From NCBI GenBank assembly GCA_009887095.1, contig QXYC01000015.1, positions 34,388 through 98,387 on the forward strand: a DNA stretch of 64,000 bases, in the 5' to 3' direction. The notes beneath the pieces are model-generated. The model saw only the letters and a list, made by a program, of their open reading frames with translations, was not told where the DNA came from and ran no database searches. Both the position numbers and the translations under genes were made by a program. The stretch is from Candidatus Poseidoniales archaeon. GTDB taxonomy: Archaea; Thermoplasmatota; Poseidoniia; Poseidoniales; Poseidoniaceae. Below, piece after piece: positions 9,901 through 17,618 of the stretch. The stretch's first letter is position 1, and each line of letters begins with the position of its first letter.

Positions 9901-12733
9901 TGACCAGCGACCATTGGTATTCGCAGAGGTTGGCAAGACCATCTTGGTCAGCGTCCCAGTTTGCATCATCGGCACGGTTCGGGTCAAGCGACCAATTGTT
10001 GCCGCCAGTGAAACTCGAACCAACCCACCGGCGGTGGGTTATTTCCCAGCCATCAGGCATCCCATCGCCATCCGAATCGAAATTCGTAGGATCGGTGCCA
10101 ATGTCAGTCGATGATAATCCGAGGTAAGTTGTGTTCGCTGCAAGACCAGCAGCATCATCACAGATGTATTCCAGTTGTACGGTGTAGTGACACCACAAAT
10201 TGCTCGTTTCATAGAAGAATCCGAAATATTCTTCGCCATCGCCAAGGCCATCGCCATCGGTATCGCCTTCTCGAGGATTTGTCGAATTGTAACCGAGTGG
10301 TGTCGTTTCCACATATCGGAATTCGTCGAGGTTTGTCCAGAGGCGTTCCAAGAACCCATCGGCGGCTTGGTCAAGGTCGAGCCCATCACCGTCCATATCG
10401 AGCAGTGCATCATATGGATCGGTTGGGTCAAGCCCGTTAGCGACCTCCCATCCGTCGGGCATTCCGTCGTTATCAGAGTCGTTTGCCCCGGGGTTCATCA
10501 GTTCAAGATTGGCGTATTGACCGGGAGCTGAACCTGCCAGAATCGTAATGTTTCCATCGATGCTGACCCAGTTGAGTGTGCTCAGTTCTCCGTAAACAGG
10601 CTCTTGGTCCTGCAATCCATACACGGCCGTGTAATCACCAGAAATAGCCCAAAGGCCACGCTCGGAACCAATCAACAGTTCGTCACCGGTCGGGTAAATC
10701 GAATGGATGTTGTTGAGGTCACGGAGGTATTGCCCCTCGATGCCAGGATGTTCCAAAAGACCGCTGTGTGTGATGCTTGAATCGAGCAGGCTCATTCGAT
10801 GCAATCCCGATGGGGTTCCGAACCACAGCACCTGTGCATTGTTTGCATTTGGTCCGTCAAGAACAAGAGTGCGAACTTCTGCTGGATTGGCCACCATGCC
10901 GAGGGAAAGAGAACGTAATTCATCGATACTGGTTGGGATTGGTGTCGATTCCGTGGTGTAATGGAATCGCCATGTTGGCGTGAATTCGTCCCGAACGGTG
11001 GCAGTCTCAGCCATCACAAGGCCACGATCGGTTCCGACATAGAGCATCTTTGCGCCCCCACCGGCCGCCCCATGAGCAATCGATGTCACGCTCGCATTGG
11101 ATTCGCTCAGTGCAGTGGTCAACGAAGTCGAAAGTGCATAACTTTGGACAATGGCTCCAGCGGAGTTGATTTCGATGACCGCTCCGGCACCCGAATCACC
11201 AAGTGCGAGCAATTGTTGGTTTTGGCCTTCGATGTCAAGTTCTGCGAGGGCGTTGAGTTCATCGCCCATGGACCATGCCCATGTGCTCAGTTCTGCGAAG
11301 GAACCGTCAGCCTGCAGTGGTGCGACAGCCATGCCAATGCTTGTAGCAACGGCGAGAGCATAGGCGTCATCACCGCTCTTGAGCAAGGAGGCATCATTGA
11401 TTTCCACACCTTGTGGCATCCATTGATCGACGCTTGTTTGAGCTGCGAAGTCTGCGAATGTCAGCCCATACCGAGTTGAAACATAGACATTGGAACCGTC
11501 TGTTTCTATGTCACGGATGTCGTAGTGCAGAACACTCAGTTCGTCTGGAGCTGCGGTGAATGTGAGCGGAATCATACCGGCCGTTCCTTCCTCATCCCCG
11601 TAGGATACGGTTTTCAAACCAGCAATAACTGAATTTCCATCGTCTTCGTGAACCATGTATTCTTCGAGCGTTGAGAGAGCCTCACCGAGCTTAATCGCTG
11701 TCAGTGTACGGCTTACATCCGGTGAGACTCCACCGTCTCGGTTCGCATCCCAGCCATCGTTATCGTGGTCGACAAGGGCGTTTGTGCGGTTCAATGGGTC
11801 AAGCCCAAAGTGAACTTCCCAACCGTCAGGAATCCCGTCACCGAATGAAGGGAACAATCGCCGGATGGAGAAGCCATCCCAGTGGTAGCGATCTGAATCA
11901 TCCAACAGGGGGTCGGTTCCGAGCCAAAGATCTTCATCGACCACATTGGTTGCGTTAGTAGTGCACGCTGAGAGAATATTTTGGAAGGTTGCGTTCGCAC
12001 CCGTCGGTATGAACGGCCAATTAACGAGCACTGAGCCCTCTGGCAATGAGGCAGAGCACCAAAGTCCATCCAATTCGGTGGTGTGGTTGAGAGGCGCACC
12101 CTGAATGTATTCCTCAGGTGAAGTGAACCGTTCGGTGACGGAAAGCACGCCGTCTCGATTGACATCAAATCCATCATCGTCAGGATCATCAGTCATGTCA
12201 CTCGCATTCAGCGGGTCGAATGCAGGGCAGACGTATCGGAGTGTGAAGATATCAAAACCACCAGTTCGATGGCACATGTACACCTCGTAACCATCTGGCA
12301 TACCATCGCCATCAGTGTCCGACATTCGTGGATCAAGGTAGGTTCGTTCGCCTGAACCATCGACTGAACCAGTCAATCCGCGTGGAAAACCAGACGCCGT
12401 GCAATTCGCAGGGTATGGCCAGCAATATTCTTCGGTGGCGTTGAGACCATCTCGGTCGTTGTCCACAAATGCGTCCGAAGCATCTGTTTTGTCCATTCCG
12501 GGCATGTAGATCTCGCGACCATCAATCGCAGTCCAATTCATCCATGATTCGAATAGATTTTCGTGAACGTCTGGGATTTTGTCACCGTCCGTATCGGTGG
12601 ACGGAGGTTTTTCGCCCTCCGTGATTCGAGGATCTACGCTCGAAACCGATGAAATCGCAGGAAATTGCGACATAAAGAGGAGGCTTGCAATAACTGCAAG
12701 CGTTGTGAGAAGGGTGGTTAGGCTTCGTCGCAT
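6977..12733 (-). CDS. Giant secreted calcium-binding TSP3-repeat / propeller protein
   Basis: A 1918-residue secreted protein. I place the start at the ATG at 12733 (MRRSLTTLLTTLAVIASLL, a good signal peptide) because GGTGAT, complementary to the 3' end of archaeal 16S rRNA, sits just upstream. The longer open frame to 12841 begins with TTG and adds a non-signal leader. The protein is filled with thrombospondin type-3-like calcium loops of the form DTDGDGMPDGWE, each followed by an NPLNxxD segment. They occur in two blocks, around residues 30-330 and 720-1870. Between them (about residues 350-690) is a region with repeated strands such as YGLTFADF, RGLVMAE, SGLHRMS and RGLWAIS, which looks like a beta-propeller. 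There is no C-terminal membrane helix, so it is probably released or held by other surface proteins. It heads the minus-strand cluster with the anchored protein at 1501-6921. Confidence 0.85.
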   Translation of the reverse strand: MRRSLTTLLTTLAVIASLLFMSQFPAISSVSSVDPRITEGEKPPSTDTDGDKIPDVHENLFESWMNWTAIDGREIYMPGMDKTDASDAFVDNDRDGLNATEEYCWPYPANCTASGFPRGLTGSVDGSGERTYLDPRMSDTDGDGMPDGYEVYMCHRTGGFDIFTLRYVCPAFDPLNASDMTDDPDDDGFDVNRDGVLSVTERFTSPEEYIQGAPLNHTTELDGLWCSASLPEGSVLVNWPFIPTGANATFQNILSACTTNATNVVDEDLWLGTDPLLDDSDRYHWDGFSIRRLFPSFGDGIPDGWEVHFGLDPLNRTNALVDHDNDGWDANRDGGVSPDVSRTLTAIKLGEALSTLEEYMVHEDDGNSVIAGLKTVSYGDEEGTAGMIPLTFTAAPDELSVLHYDIRDIETDGSNVYVSTRYGLTFADFAAQTSVDQWMPQGVEINDASLLKSGDDAYALAVATSIGMAVAPLQADGSFAELSTWAWSMGDELNALAELDIEGQNQQLLALGDSGAGAVIEINSAGAIVQSYALSTSLTTALSESNASVTSIAHGAAGGGAKMLYVGTDRGLVMAETATVRDEFTPTWRFHYTTESTPIPTSIDELRSLSLGMVANPAEVRTLVLDGPNANNAQVLWFGTPSGLHRMSLLDSSITHSGLLEHPGIEGQYLRDLNNIHSIYPTGDELLIGSERGLWAISGDYTAVYGLQDQEPVYGELSTLNWVSIDGNITILAGSAPGQYANLELMNPGANDSDNDGMPDGWEVANGLDPTDPYDALLDMDGDGLDLDQAADGFLERLWTNLDEFRYVETTPLGYNSTNPREGDTDGDGLGDGEEYFGFFYETSNLWCHYTVQLEYICDDAAGLAANTTYLGLSSTDIGTDPTNFDSDGDGMPDGWEITHRRWVGSSFTGGNNWSLDPNRADDANWDADQDGLANLCEYQWSLVKGAAMEGLLLESHGESAESAATWSTADPNNVDSDGDSLPDGWESNGACEWDPSRVGVNPLNGSDLFENPDGDGYDINHDGVLDSNEAFVNWLEFHVRSDLFATNTTMSGVPLPDGFSTDLFANVADYGMPEATFGERASGAVTATQPVTSTGAANPFDADTDNDGMPDGWEIWFARWAILDDAWTLNPLDASDRWQDADDDGMANWEEYNAIAPEYSETDANRSSPQWFVTTVGQAFALQQWPSISTTASFGSFLTQDQINISGWTSDPNNVDTDGDGMLDGIEHLFTAWNLSAETWTLNPLVAGDGDFDGDEDGLIDAQEFALASSNPENGIDHPSDAPLLHIDGDAQQATEKAQRVFNILITKETRGKRLLTDFNGWQQGEPPNAIISILLGMTDPTNPDTDGDGMYDGFEYWFTAWNLDQNRWSMNPLIDNDVNLDTDEDSFDCNGDGIISQNETFSNLREWESRTWGKYLERSSVPAALGIIDFGEDAMNAYMEETGMSLVQAKDAIYDDFVEKSQDSADRMEKINEFNFDNFNRTLIGVADPTSDDSDGDGITDGWEYCYALYGMEDATTINHWASNPINPWDVDYDGDQDGWYGRTAFDIPADQGTWSGRVFTPSSDVIQPGLGDLPFTNWMEWDNQTRPDLNDSDGDSVSYTTTVVNGAVTAHDRDFNLSDGREVFKYGINPSDNDTDGDMIPDWYEYAKAWNESNDNFSSYLKIRVVWIDAANGGACDTDTNSCLPLSQQGAGGALSRPDLTFTWFTLDPANPLDANLDPDQDGNWDCTGAGCVYEPYTNFQEFYAITNSDYASPNAVRLSGLIYDGEIVLEWWQFRAAMLGLDENGASTENYLKMDQSFSNDIRFAYIVDDKDTNFLVLDSGDDEVHLAGNWTDAWEIYYQASPYSSPVRSVGEHEFGWYLLDFDDDHIAEGTDPTNWDTDGDWMVDWFEVHDDEEDGVRGDSSPIRYDSRQTGS

Positions 12734-12846
12734 GGTATCACCAGAGAGCAAGCCATAGGCTTCGCTAACCTCCAACCCTAAATCGACACTTATGAGGATA
12801 ATGGAACGATGTTCGGACATTTGCATTTTACAAGTGCGCAATAAGT

Positions 12847-12858
12847 CTTCGGCCGAAG
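12847..12858. promoter_or_regulatory. 12-bp perfect palindrome in divergent promoter region
   Basis: CTTCGGCCGAAG is a perfect inverted repeat in the 233-base region between the divergent genes at 6977-12733 and 12967-13785. GTCTTCG occurs here at 12845-12851 and again at 12859-12865, and CGAAG returns at 12877-12881, so the half-site appears in several phases. This could be a dimeric repressor operator controlling one or both genes. A short hairpin in a transcript is the alternative. No regulator can be named. Confidence 0.35.
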
Positions 12859-12966
12859 GTCTTCGTGGGTGTTTGACGAAGTCTATTCCGGCTCAAAAAG
12901 AGACTTTCTGAAGAATTTGAATCGCTTTGTTCAAAGTCCTACCGCGTTGGGCATCGTTCGGACACC

Positions 12967-13785
12967 ATGACAATGAGCATCACTCACCTTGGCACCGGCA
13001 GTCGCGGCAACGCGACGTTGTTGGAAACCAAAGGTGCAAAGGTGCTCATCGACCAGGGTTTCAGCGGCGCACAACTGCAAAAGAGGCTAAATCGACTCGG
13101 CATTGAACCAACGGAAATTGATTGCATCTTCATCAGCCATCACCATGGCGACCATGGCGGTGGAGCAGCAATTGCGCAAAAGCGGTGGGGTTTGCAAATC
13201 TTAGCAAACGAACGAACTGCGCAAGAACTTGGACTCGACCCCAAATTGACATCCTACTTCGAGGCCTTAGATATGGTCCGTGTCGGCGATGATTTAGCCG
13301 TCTTACCAGTGCCGGTACCACATGCCGGTTCAGACAATGTTGCCTTTGTTGCCAGCCATGGTGGAGAGCGGGCCGCCATTATCACTGATTTAGGCTCATG
13401 GACGGACGAATTGGTGACACATGTTCGCGGATGCGAATACATCGCTATCGAAGCGAACTACGACCACGATCGATTGATGAACGGCCCCTATCCATACTCC
13501 CTCAAGGACCGAATCAGTGGACGTGGTGGCCACCTTTCGAACGACCAAACAGGGCAATTTTTGGCGCAGGTTTGTACAGCAGAGACAAGAAGCATCAGCC
13601 TCACACATTTGTCTGAAAAAAACAACCGGCCCCACCTTGCTGAATCAACAGTGCTCTACCACATCGATGAAGTCTTTTCAGGTGACATCAAAATCTCCCT
13701 TCAAGATGGGCCAGAATACACCCATTATGTCGGGAAAACCGCTGATGAAAAGGAAACTTCCGAAACCGACTCACTCGAGGCTTAA
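12967..13785 (+). CDS. MBL-fold metallo-hydrolase, YycJ/WalJ-like
   Basis: A 272-residue cytoplasmic metallo-beta-lactamase-fold protein. The N-terminus has the pattern of the YycJ/WalJ/RNase Z-related branch: ITHLGTGSRGNATLLE, then VLIDQGFSGAQLQKRL. The HxHxDH metal site is SHHHGDHGG (His58, His60, Asp62, His63), and later acidic and His residues (GSWTDEL, LTHLSEKNN) are placed as expected for the remaining metal ligands. Members of this branch are dinuclear-metal hydrolases, and some act as nucleases linked to DNA repair or cell-wall regulation in bacteria. Substrate here is unknown. A second ATG at 12973 is equally plausible (MSITHLG). The gene is divergent from the TSP3 protein cluster and precedes the pilin operon by 107 bases. 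Confidence 0.85.
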   Translation: MTMSITHLGTGSRGNATLLETKGAKVLIDQGFSGAQLQKRLNRLGIEPTEIDCIFISHHHGDHGGGAAIAQKRWGLQILANERTAQELGLDPKLTSYFEALDMVRVGDDLAVLPVPVPHAGSDNVAFVASHGGERAAIITDLGSWTDELVTHVRGCEYIAIEANYDHDRLMNGPYPYSLKDRISGRGGHLSNDQTGQFLAQVCTAETRSISLTHLSEKNNRPHLAESTVLYHIDEVFSGDIKISLQDGPEYTHYVGKTADEKETSETDSLEA

Positions 13786-13892
13786 CCTTCACATTCGTGC
13801 ATCAAAAGGTGCCGGTGAAGGTGAAGGGCTAAATGGTACCGAGCCTTGTCTTGCGTGTGAACACCGAAGCCTGCTTCGTTTCCCGTCCCGCC

Positions 13893-14918
13893 ATGCGCAG
13901 GGACGACCGAGCGGTGAGCGAGGTTTTGGGTGTCGTCATGTTGTTGGCAATGGTCATCACGATTATGGGCGGAGTGTGGATTTTCCTCAACCCATACCTT
14001 ACGGATTTTGAAGACAACACAAACTGGAACAGTGCCGTCGGCATCTCTGAGCGATTCCAAGACCGGATCGATGTTGCAGGAGCGGCCCCTGAGGGCACCG
14101 GTATCCGTCACACATTAGCACTTCAATCAACGTACATCCGTCCTATTGACAAAGTGGAAACTTGGACGATTTCAGCGGATGTCGTGTCGAACGAACAGAT
14201 TACAATCGAGCACCTAAATCTCACCGCAGTGAGTGTGAAAGCTGTCAACGAATCCGCCCGTTCATTGACCATCGAAACGCCTTATGGCGTTGAGAGTTCA
14301 AGTTTCGATGGATCCCACGAAGAAGTGATCGTGCGACATAATTCATCGAGGGACCATTGGATGATTGTTACCGTGTACGATGAAGATGCAACGCCGTTGC
14401 ACAAAAGCTTGAGTTACGCTCTCTCCGGCATCCAAATCACCACCTCACTGGGTCAAGGTGAACACGAGTTAGCACTCATGAACAATGCGAGGGTCGAACA
14501 CTTCCCGAATGAACCATGGGCGGTTACATCCTATCCGAGCGTATCGCTTGATCGACTTGTCGATGGCGAATACAGGCTCTCAATGTTGCTTTCCGATGTA
14601 ACGATTAATGGTTCGCTGGGGACAGGAAATAGCATCGGCATGAACATGATTTCTCTTGGTCCAATGACCCTCTTCACGGGCGAAGCATACAACTTGAGAT
14701 TCACCGTACTTAACGAACTCAATGACTTGATTACACCGCAATACCACGACCACTGGCTCGATGAATACAATCTCAACCGGGCATCTGGAACTCTGGACAC
14801 ATTTGTTGGCTACGGCCCATTCGAACGTGCCAGTGGTGCTGACGGATTCACCGTGGACACCCATGGCGTCCCGTTATTCCTCGAAGTCGATGTTCAACGA
14901 GTGGAGGTAAGCCGATGA
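13893..14918 (+). CDS. Type IV pilin-like protein with Pilin_N class III signal peptide
   Basis: A 341-residue protein. I set the start at the ATG at 13893 because the product then begins MRRDDRAVSEVLGVVMLLAM. This is the classical archaeal Pilin_N signature: a short basic and acidic head, then AVSxVLGVVxML entering a hydrophobic helix (residues about 8-28) for prepilin-peptidase processing and pilus assembly. The longer open frame to 13833 would bury this signature behind 20 residues. The rest is a large extracellular beta domain with no other membrane helix, bigger than a usual pilin of 120-200 residues. It is the first of three pilin-like genes joined by four-base ATGA overlaps, which implies translational coupling and stoichiometric assembly. 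Probably a pilus or pseudopilus subunit. Confidence 0.85.
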   Translation: MRRDDRAVSEVLGVVMLLAMVITIMGGVWIFLNPYLTDFEDNTNWNSAVGISERFQDRIDVAGAAPEGTGIRHTLALQSTYIRPIDKVETWTISADVVSNEQITIEHLNLTAVSVKAVNESARSLTIETPYGVESSSFDGSHEEVIVRHNSSRDHWMIVTVYDEDATPLHKSLSYALSGIQITTSLGQGEHELALMNNARVEHFPNEPWAVTSYPSVSLDRLVDGEYRLSMLLSDVTINGSLGTGNSIGMNMISLGPMTLFTGEAYNLRFTVLNELNDLITPQYHDHWLDEYNLNRASGTLDTFVGYGPFERASGADGFTVDTHGVPLFLEVDVQRVEVSR

Positions 14919-17146
14919 GGTCAATGCTTCAGCGAGATGAGCAAGCAGTATCTGCAGCAGTCGCAACGGTGCTGATGTTTGGAGGCGTGCTCTCAATTAT
15001 TGCCATCATGATGGTGTCGATGATTCCTGTCATCGAGGAACTGGAAGGTTCCGTCGAGCGACACGACATGTCGGCACAGATGTCATTGCTCGCCCACCAA
15101 ACTTCTGCGTTGAGCGAGAAAGGTATGCCGGGTGACTCAACATCCATCGAGCTCATCCCAGTTGATGGAAGCCTTGAGTGGCAGCACCTGCAAAGTGGCA
15201 TGTGGTACGCTGCTACATGGCATGAAGACATGTCGTTCAGAATGCGAGGTGCTTTGGATTTCGATGATGAACTCGAGGTCCGCCACCCTGAAACTGCCAA
15301 CACCGCTCTTTGCATCGACGACCTCCGCCTTGGACCAAACAATCCTTACTACTACACCATCCCTGCTTGGGCGGACAAAGTACTGTTCACTGTGGCACCA
15401 GGGCTTGCCATACCTCTGGGGCCTGTCGATGTCGAGGTGCTCGAGACCGGGGAAGTCACCGATACAATCCAACTTCGAGTTGATGGCATGCATGAGATGA
15501 ACGCTTCGAGCCAGGAGTTGTTCACGCTTGCATCGAGCCATGAGCTCAATGTATTCGTGGAGCGAGGGATTGGCGGTAGCACGCTTGTCAGTCCGAATGA
15601 TGCAAGCCCCATTGATGGGACCGGTCGATCATGGTCAGTGCCTCTGCCTGCCGGCACCAGCCAACTGCACCTCATTGGAGACGACGCAAACCAAATCAGC
15701 ATCACTGATGAAAGCACGACCGCCACATATTATGCCCTCCCAAGCGGGCAAAACCAAGTTGGAGTTTCATTCACTCAGACGATCGTTCGTGAGGCTGCGG
15801 GCGTCATCCATGTATCATCAAGCGATGCTTCTCGTCTCATGGTCCAAACCACCACAACCGAGAACAATGGCATCACGCCAATCCCAAGTACCGATGGTCA
15901 ATTTTTGGGCCATGCATTCGTCACCCCATCACTCGACGGGGAAATGGTGTTCACCAATCCGAGCGATGCTTCGGTGACGGTCACATGGCGAGGTGGAGGC
16001 GTTTCTGTCGCACCTCAGCAACGCACAACGTTCGATTGGCCACCCGCTGGTTCAAACGGTGCACCAATCGTGGACGCTGAAGGCGATGTCTTCCTCACTT
16101 GGCGGGCTGCACCAAGCGGTGAAGGAGCGAACACCTCTGGAGTGCATGTCCTTGCAGCAGACGATACAGGCGCCCGAACCGGCCAACTCCACACCTTCCA
16201 CGTCGATGCCTCAATCCATGCCCAAACGGTTCAACTCATGCGAGCAGGGCAACTGGTCGATTACAACCTCACAGGAGCTACACAAGCAAATGGCACCACA
16301 TTCAACGATGACGGAATGACCATGTTAAATCTCAGCGAAGGAACATCCAACCTCGTGGTCACCGACGGTGACACCCTCAGGGTCACCAGACTCAGCGGTG
16401 AGAATGGATTGCATCACTTGCAACATGATGGCGAGGAGCGATGCTTGTCAATCGGCGTCGAAGCAAGTGGCTGGATCGCAATGTCGCTCCCTTGGACGAC
16501 CATGAGTGGGCGGGGCGAAATTGATGTGAAAAACGCATGGAGAGCAGGGACACACCCATCGAGCATGCAAATCACGCTCATCGGTGGAAACGATCGTTCG
16601 ACACATGCAACAATCGGAACGGTCTGGGGCTTCCACCTCTCTCGATTGGCCTATGGATTCTCATCGTCAATCCTCGGAATGGAAGTTGCCTACTCCGGAG
16701 GCGCCGTGCTCACCAACCATCCAGAATTCGAGGCCTTCGTCGTCGTACCACCGAGCGACCGCGGCGGCCCTGGCCCACGGTTTGCCGCAACCATACCAGC
16801 GCTCCATCCGACGGCTGACAGCACCACAGGTGCTGGCTCAATGCATCTGGACATCGAACTGGTTGATCGATCTTCACTGGCATCTACGACGGCCTATGAA
16901 ATCAGACGAGGTTGGTCAGAACCCTACGGCACTGCAATCGCCACAGCATCTGCTGATGGGCTTGAGTCGAGTGAAGATTGGACCATCTATCCGGGACGGA
17001 TTGATCTGCTCACTGATTATGTGGGATGGGTCCCAGACCCATCTTACGGGACAAGTGAGGCAGTGTGGCACACGAATGGTGAAGCTATACAGTTCACACT
17101 GCAACTCTCATCACTCAATGTTCACATGACGGAGGCGATTTCATGA
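14915..17146 (+). CDS. Very large pilin-like surface protein (743 aa)
   Basis: A 743-residue protein. The N-terminus RDEQAVSAAVATVLMFGGVL and the following hydrophobic helix (about residues 12-35) match an archaeal class III signal peptide. The hydrophobic segment then runs into an alpha-helical spine (EELEGSVERHDMSAQMS). The remaining 670 residues are a Ser/Thr/Asp-rich, beta-rich ectodomain, with no second membrane helix. The size is several times that of ordinary pilins, suggesting a tip adhesin or minor pilin carrying a binding head. The ATG overlaps the stop of the upstream pilin by four bases, and GGAGGT lies six bases before it. The stop likewise overlaps the start of the third pilin gene. 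Function is inferred from the N-terminus and context; the ectodomain is not recognised. Confidence 0.8.
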   Translation: MRSMLQRDEQAVSAAVATVLMFGGVLSIIAIMMVSMIPVIEELEGSVERHDMSAQMSLLAHQTSALSEKGMPGDSTSIELIPVDGSLEWQHLQSGMWYAATWHEDMSFRMRGALDFDDELEVRHPETANTALCIDDLRLGPNNPYYYTIPAWADKVLFTVAPGLAIPLGPVDVEVLETGEVTDTIQLRVDGMHEMNASSQELFTLASSHELNVFVERGIGGSTLVSPNDASPIDGTGRSWSVPLPAGTSQLHLIGDDANQISITDESTTATYYALPSGQNQVGVSFTQTIVREAAGVIHVSSSDASRLMVQTTTTENNGITPIPSTDGQFLGHAFVTPSLDGEMVFTNPSDASVTVTWRGGGVSVAPQQRTTFDWPPAGSNGAPIVDAEGDVFLTWRAAPSGEGANTSGVHVLAADDTGARTGQLHTFHVDASIHAQTVQLMRAGQLVDYNLTGATQANGTTFNDDGMTMLNLSEGTSNLVVTDGDTLRVTRLSGENGLHHLQHDGEERCLSIGVEASGWIAMSLPWTTMSGRGEIDVKNAWRAGTHPSSMQITLIGGNDRSTHATIGTVWGFHLSRLAYGFSSSILGMEVAYSGGAVLTNHPEFEAFVVVPPSDRGGPGPRFAATIPALHPTADSTTGAGSMHLDIELVDRSSLASTTAYEIRRGWSEPYGTAIATASADGLESSEDWTIYPGRIDLLTDYVGWVPDPSYGTSEAVWHTNGEAIQFTLQLSSLNVHMTEAIS

Positions 17147-17613
17147 AGCAGTCAGTACTTCGACGTGACACATCCGCCGCAGCCACAGAGTTGGGCTACA
17201 TTTTCACCTTCCTTCTCGGTGTTCTTCTGCTCACGATGTTCAGTGTCTGGGCATGGGATATCGAAACCGCCACCAGAGAGCGATGGAATGAGAACGCGAT
17301 CCAAGCAAACATGGATGACCTAGCAGCAGCTGTTGAGCGAGCCGATGAAGCAAGTCGGATTGGCTCCATCGACTATGCCGAAAAAGTTGAATGGCGAGCC
17401 ACAGAAGCGGATGAATCAAGGTTCACCCTCGTCCTGACCGACACCAACATCGAATTAATTCACGACACGGGCGACCTTGATACAAATGTCTCGATTTCCG
17501 GCACGGGTGCTGGAACTCACGTAGGGACACTCACGTTGGCAGGAATCGACAGCATTTGGGTCGTCCACTACAATGGAACAACCTCGATCGAATACGACCG
17601 CCCTCAGCATTAG
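17143..17613 (+). CDS. Small pilin-like protein (156 aa)
   Basis: A 156-residue protein whose N-terminus LRRDTSAAATELGYIFTFLL has the charged head, small residues, TELG with the Glu at the position typical of pilins, and a hydrophobic helix (about residues 17-40). A helical spine follows (RWNENAIQANMDDLAAAVERA), then a small beta domain. Length matches a normal pilin or archaellin-type subunit. The start overlaps the stop of the 743-residue protein, and GGAGG stands seven bases upstream. As the third gene of the operon it could be the major subunit or a core minor pilin. No assembly ATPase, platform protein or prepilin peptidase is in the window, so the machinery must be encoded elsewhere. 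Its stop lies five bases from the convergent stop of the STAND regulator. Confidence 0.8.
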   Translation: MKQSVLRRDTSAAATELGYIFTFLLGVLLLTMFSVWAWDIETATRERWNENAIQANMDDLAAAVERADEASRIGSIDYAEKVEWRATEADESRFTLVLTDTNIELIHDTGDLDTNVSISGTGAGTHVGTLTLAGIDSIWVVHYNGTTSIEYDRPQH

Positions 17614-17618
17614 CGGGC

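Noticed and set aside
7502..10531. Long plus-strand open frames opposite the TSP3 protein gene
   Set aside because: They are antisense to a repetitive Asp-rich gene whose codon pattern keeps stops out of the opposite frames; they show no domain, no signal and no ribosome binding site.
6977..12733. Regular DNA repeats that might be read as CRISPR or tandem repeats
   Set aside because: The periodicity follows the protein repeats in frame, copies are diverged and spacing is irregular; there are no cas genes.
12734..12841. N-terminal extension of the TSP3 protein to a TTG at 12841
   Set aside because: The extra 36 residues precede a normal signal peptide, while GGTGAT directly before the ATG at 12733 gives a proper ribosome binding site.
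13833..13892. Upstream ATG for the first pilin-like gene
   Set aside because: It would place 20 residues before MRRDDRAVSEVLG, which is where class III signal peptides normally begin.
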